Source: Roseburia sp.
Lineage (GTDB): Bacteria > Bacillota > Clostridia > Lachnospirales > Lachnospiraceae
Direction: 5' to 3'
Assembly (NCBI GenBank): GCA_026168605.1
Contig: JAPFDX010000032.1
Coordinates: 1 to 58,373 of the forward strand
DNA: 58,373 nt
Under the pieces are notes generated by a model. It saw only the letters and a list, made by a program, of their open reading frames with translations. It did no database searches and was not told the DNA's origin. Positions 58,360 through 58,373 of this stretch are shown here, piece after piece. Position 1 is the first letter of the stretch, and every line of letters begins with the position of its first letter. The position numbers and the translations under genes are program-made.

Positions 58360-58373
58360 TTGGAAAGTTGAGC

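Noticed and set aside
1-58373. CRISPR arrays, prophage or insertion sequence
   Set aside because: No regular direct repeats with unique spacers, no structural phage genes, no transposase with terminal repeats; the Rpn-type gene at the left edge is a nuclease family without visible ends.

Overview
The window looks like a chromosomal segment of a motile, spore-forming anaerobe of the Lachnospiraceae (Clostridia), with a Roseburia-type flagellin; the genus is an inference from flagellin and gene style, not a database result. Support comes from GGAGG-type ribosome binding sites, TTGACA/TATAAT promoters with 17-base spacers, a T-box before tyrS, a CIRCE operator, spmA/spmB, rubrerythrin, CsrA next to flagellin, and a yaaR-holB-ricT-trmN6-rsmI block in the Firmicutes order. 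Most of the window is about 50% GC; three patches are clearly AT-rich (the ABC transporter near 37-38.7 kb, the promoter of the AlbA_2 gene near 24.1 kb, and the right end from 56.8 kb).

Layout. 0-1.5 kb: a partial Rpn-type nuclease gene and a complete type I toxin-antitoxin locus (30-aa holin-like peptide, antisense RNA). 1.5-4.1 kb: flagellin and csrA with a SigD-like promoter and a CsrA-type site on the flagellin leader, then an HTH regulator. 4.1-5.2 kb: two tandem hsp20 genes under a CIRCE-controlled promoter. 5.2-8.4 kb: a TPR/DUF4253-like protein and a DUF4241 protein. 8.4-15.5 kb: a three-subunit molybdenum hydroxylase operon divergent from a two-gene 2-oxoacid:ferredoxin oxidoreductase with unusual domain fusions, then rubrerythrin. 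16.3-20.0 kb: exported protein, HAD phosphatase, ECF sigma factor and anti-sigma-like partner. 20.2-25.6 kb: T-box/tyrS, esterase, AlbA_2 regulator, flavodoxin-ferredoxin protein, lipoprotein.

25.7-34.6 kb: rpsF-ssb-rpsR, DUF951, sirtuin, a leucine-rich repeat protein, a large anchored surface protein, initiator tRNA, spmAB and a DUF885 lipoprotein. 34.6-36.8 kb: a structured leader with its own promoter and terminator before a MutS2-like ATPase without the Smr domain. 36.9-39.7 kb: ABC exporter and ArsR-type regulator. 39.8-40.1 kb: a second type I toxin-antitoxin locus built like the plasmid par/fst system, with convergent RNAs, a shared terminator and repeats that make the antitoxin complementary to the toxin start region. 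40.2-48.7 kb: housekeeping cluster, dacF-like carboxypeptidase and trmB. 48.9-55.6 kb: tRNA-Lys, pepT, a MATE pump, class Ia ribonucleotide reductase nrdAB and tRNA-Arg. 55.7 kb to end: membrane protein, a frameshifted leucine-rich repeat gene and a small protein that resembles immunity genes of polymorphic-toxin loci.

The strongest candidates for something little described are the two unrelated small-peptide type I systems, which can be read down to promoter, pairing region and terminator, the structured leader before the MutS2-like gene, and the molybdenum hydroxylase/split oxidoreductase module. Names and functions rest on recognising families from sequence; no search was run.
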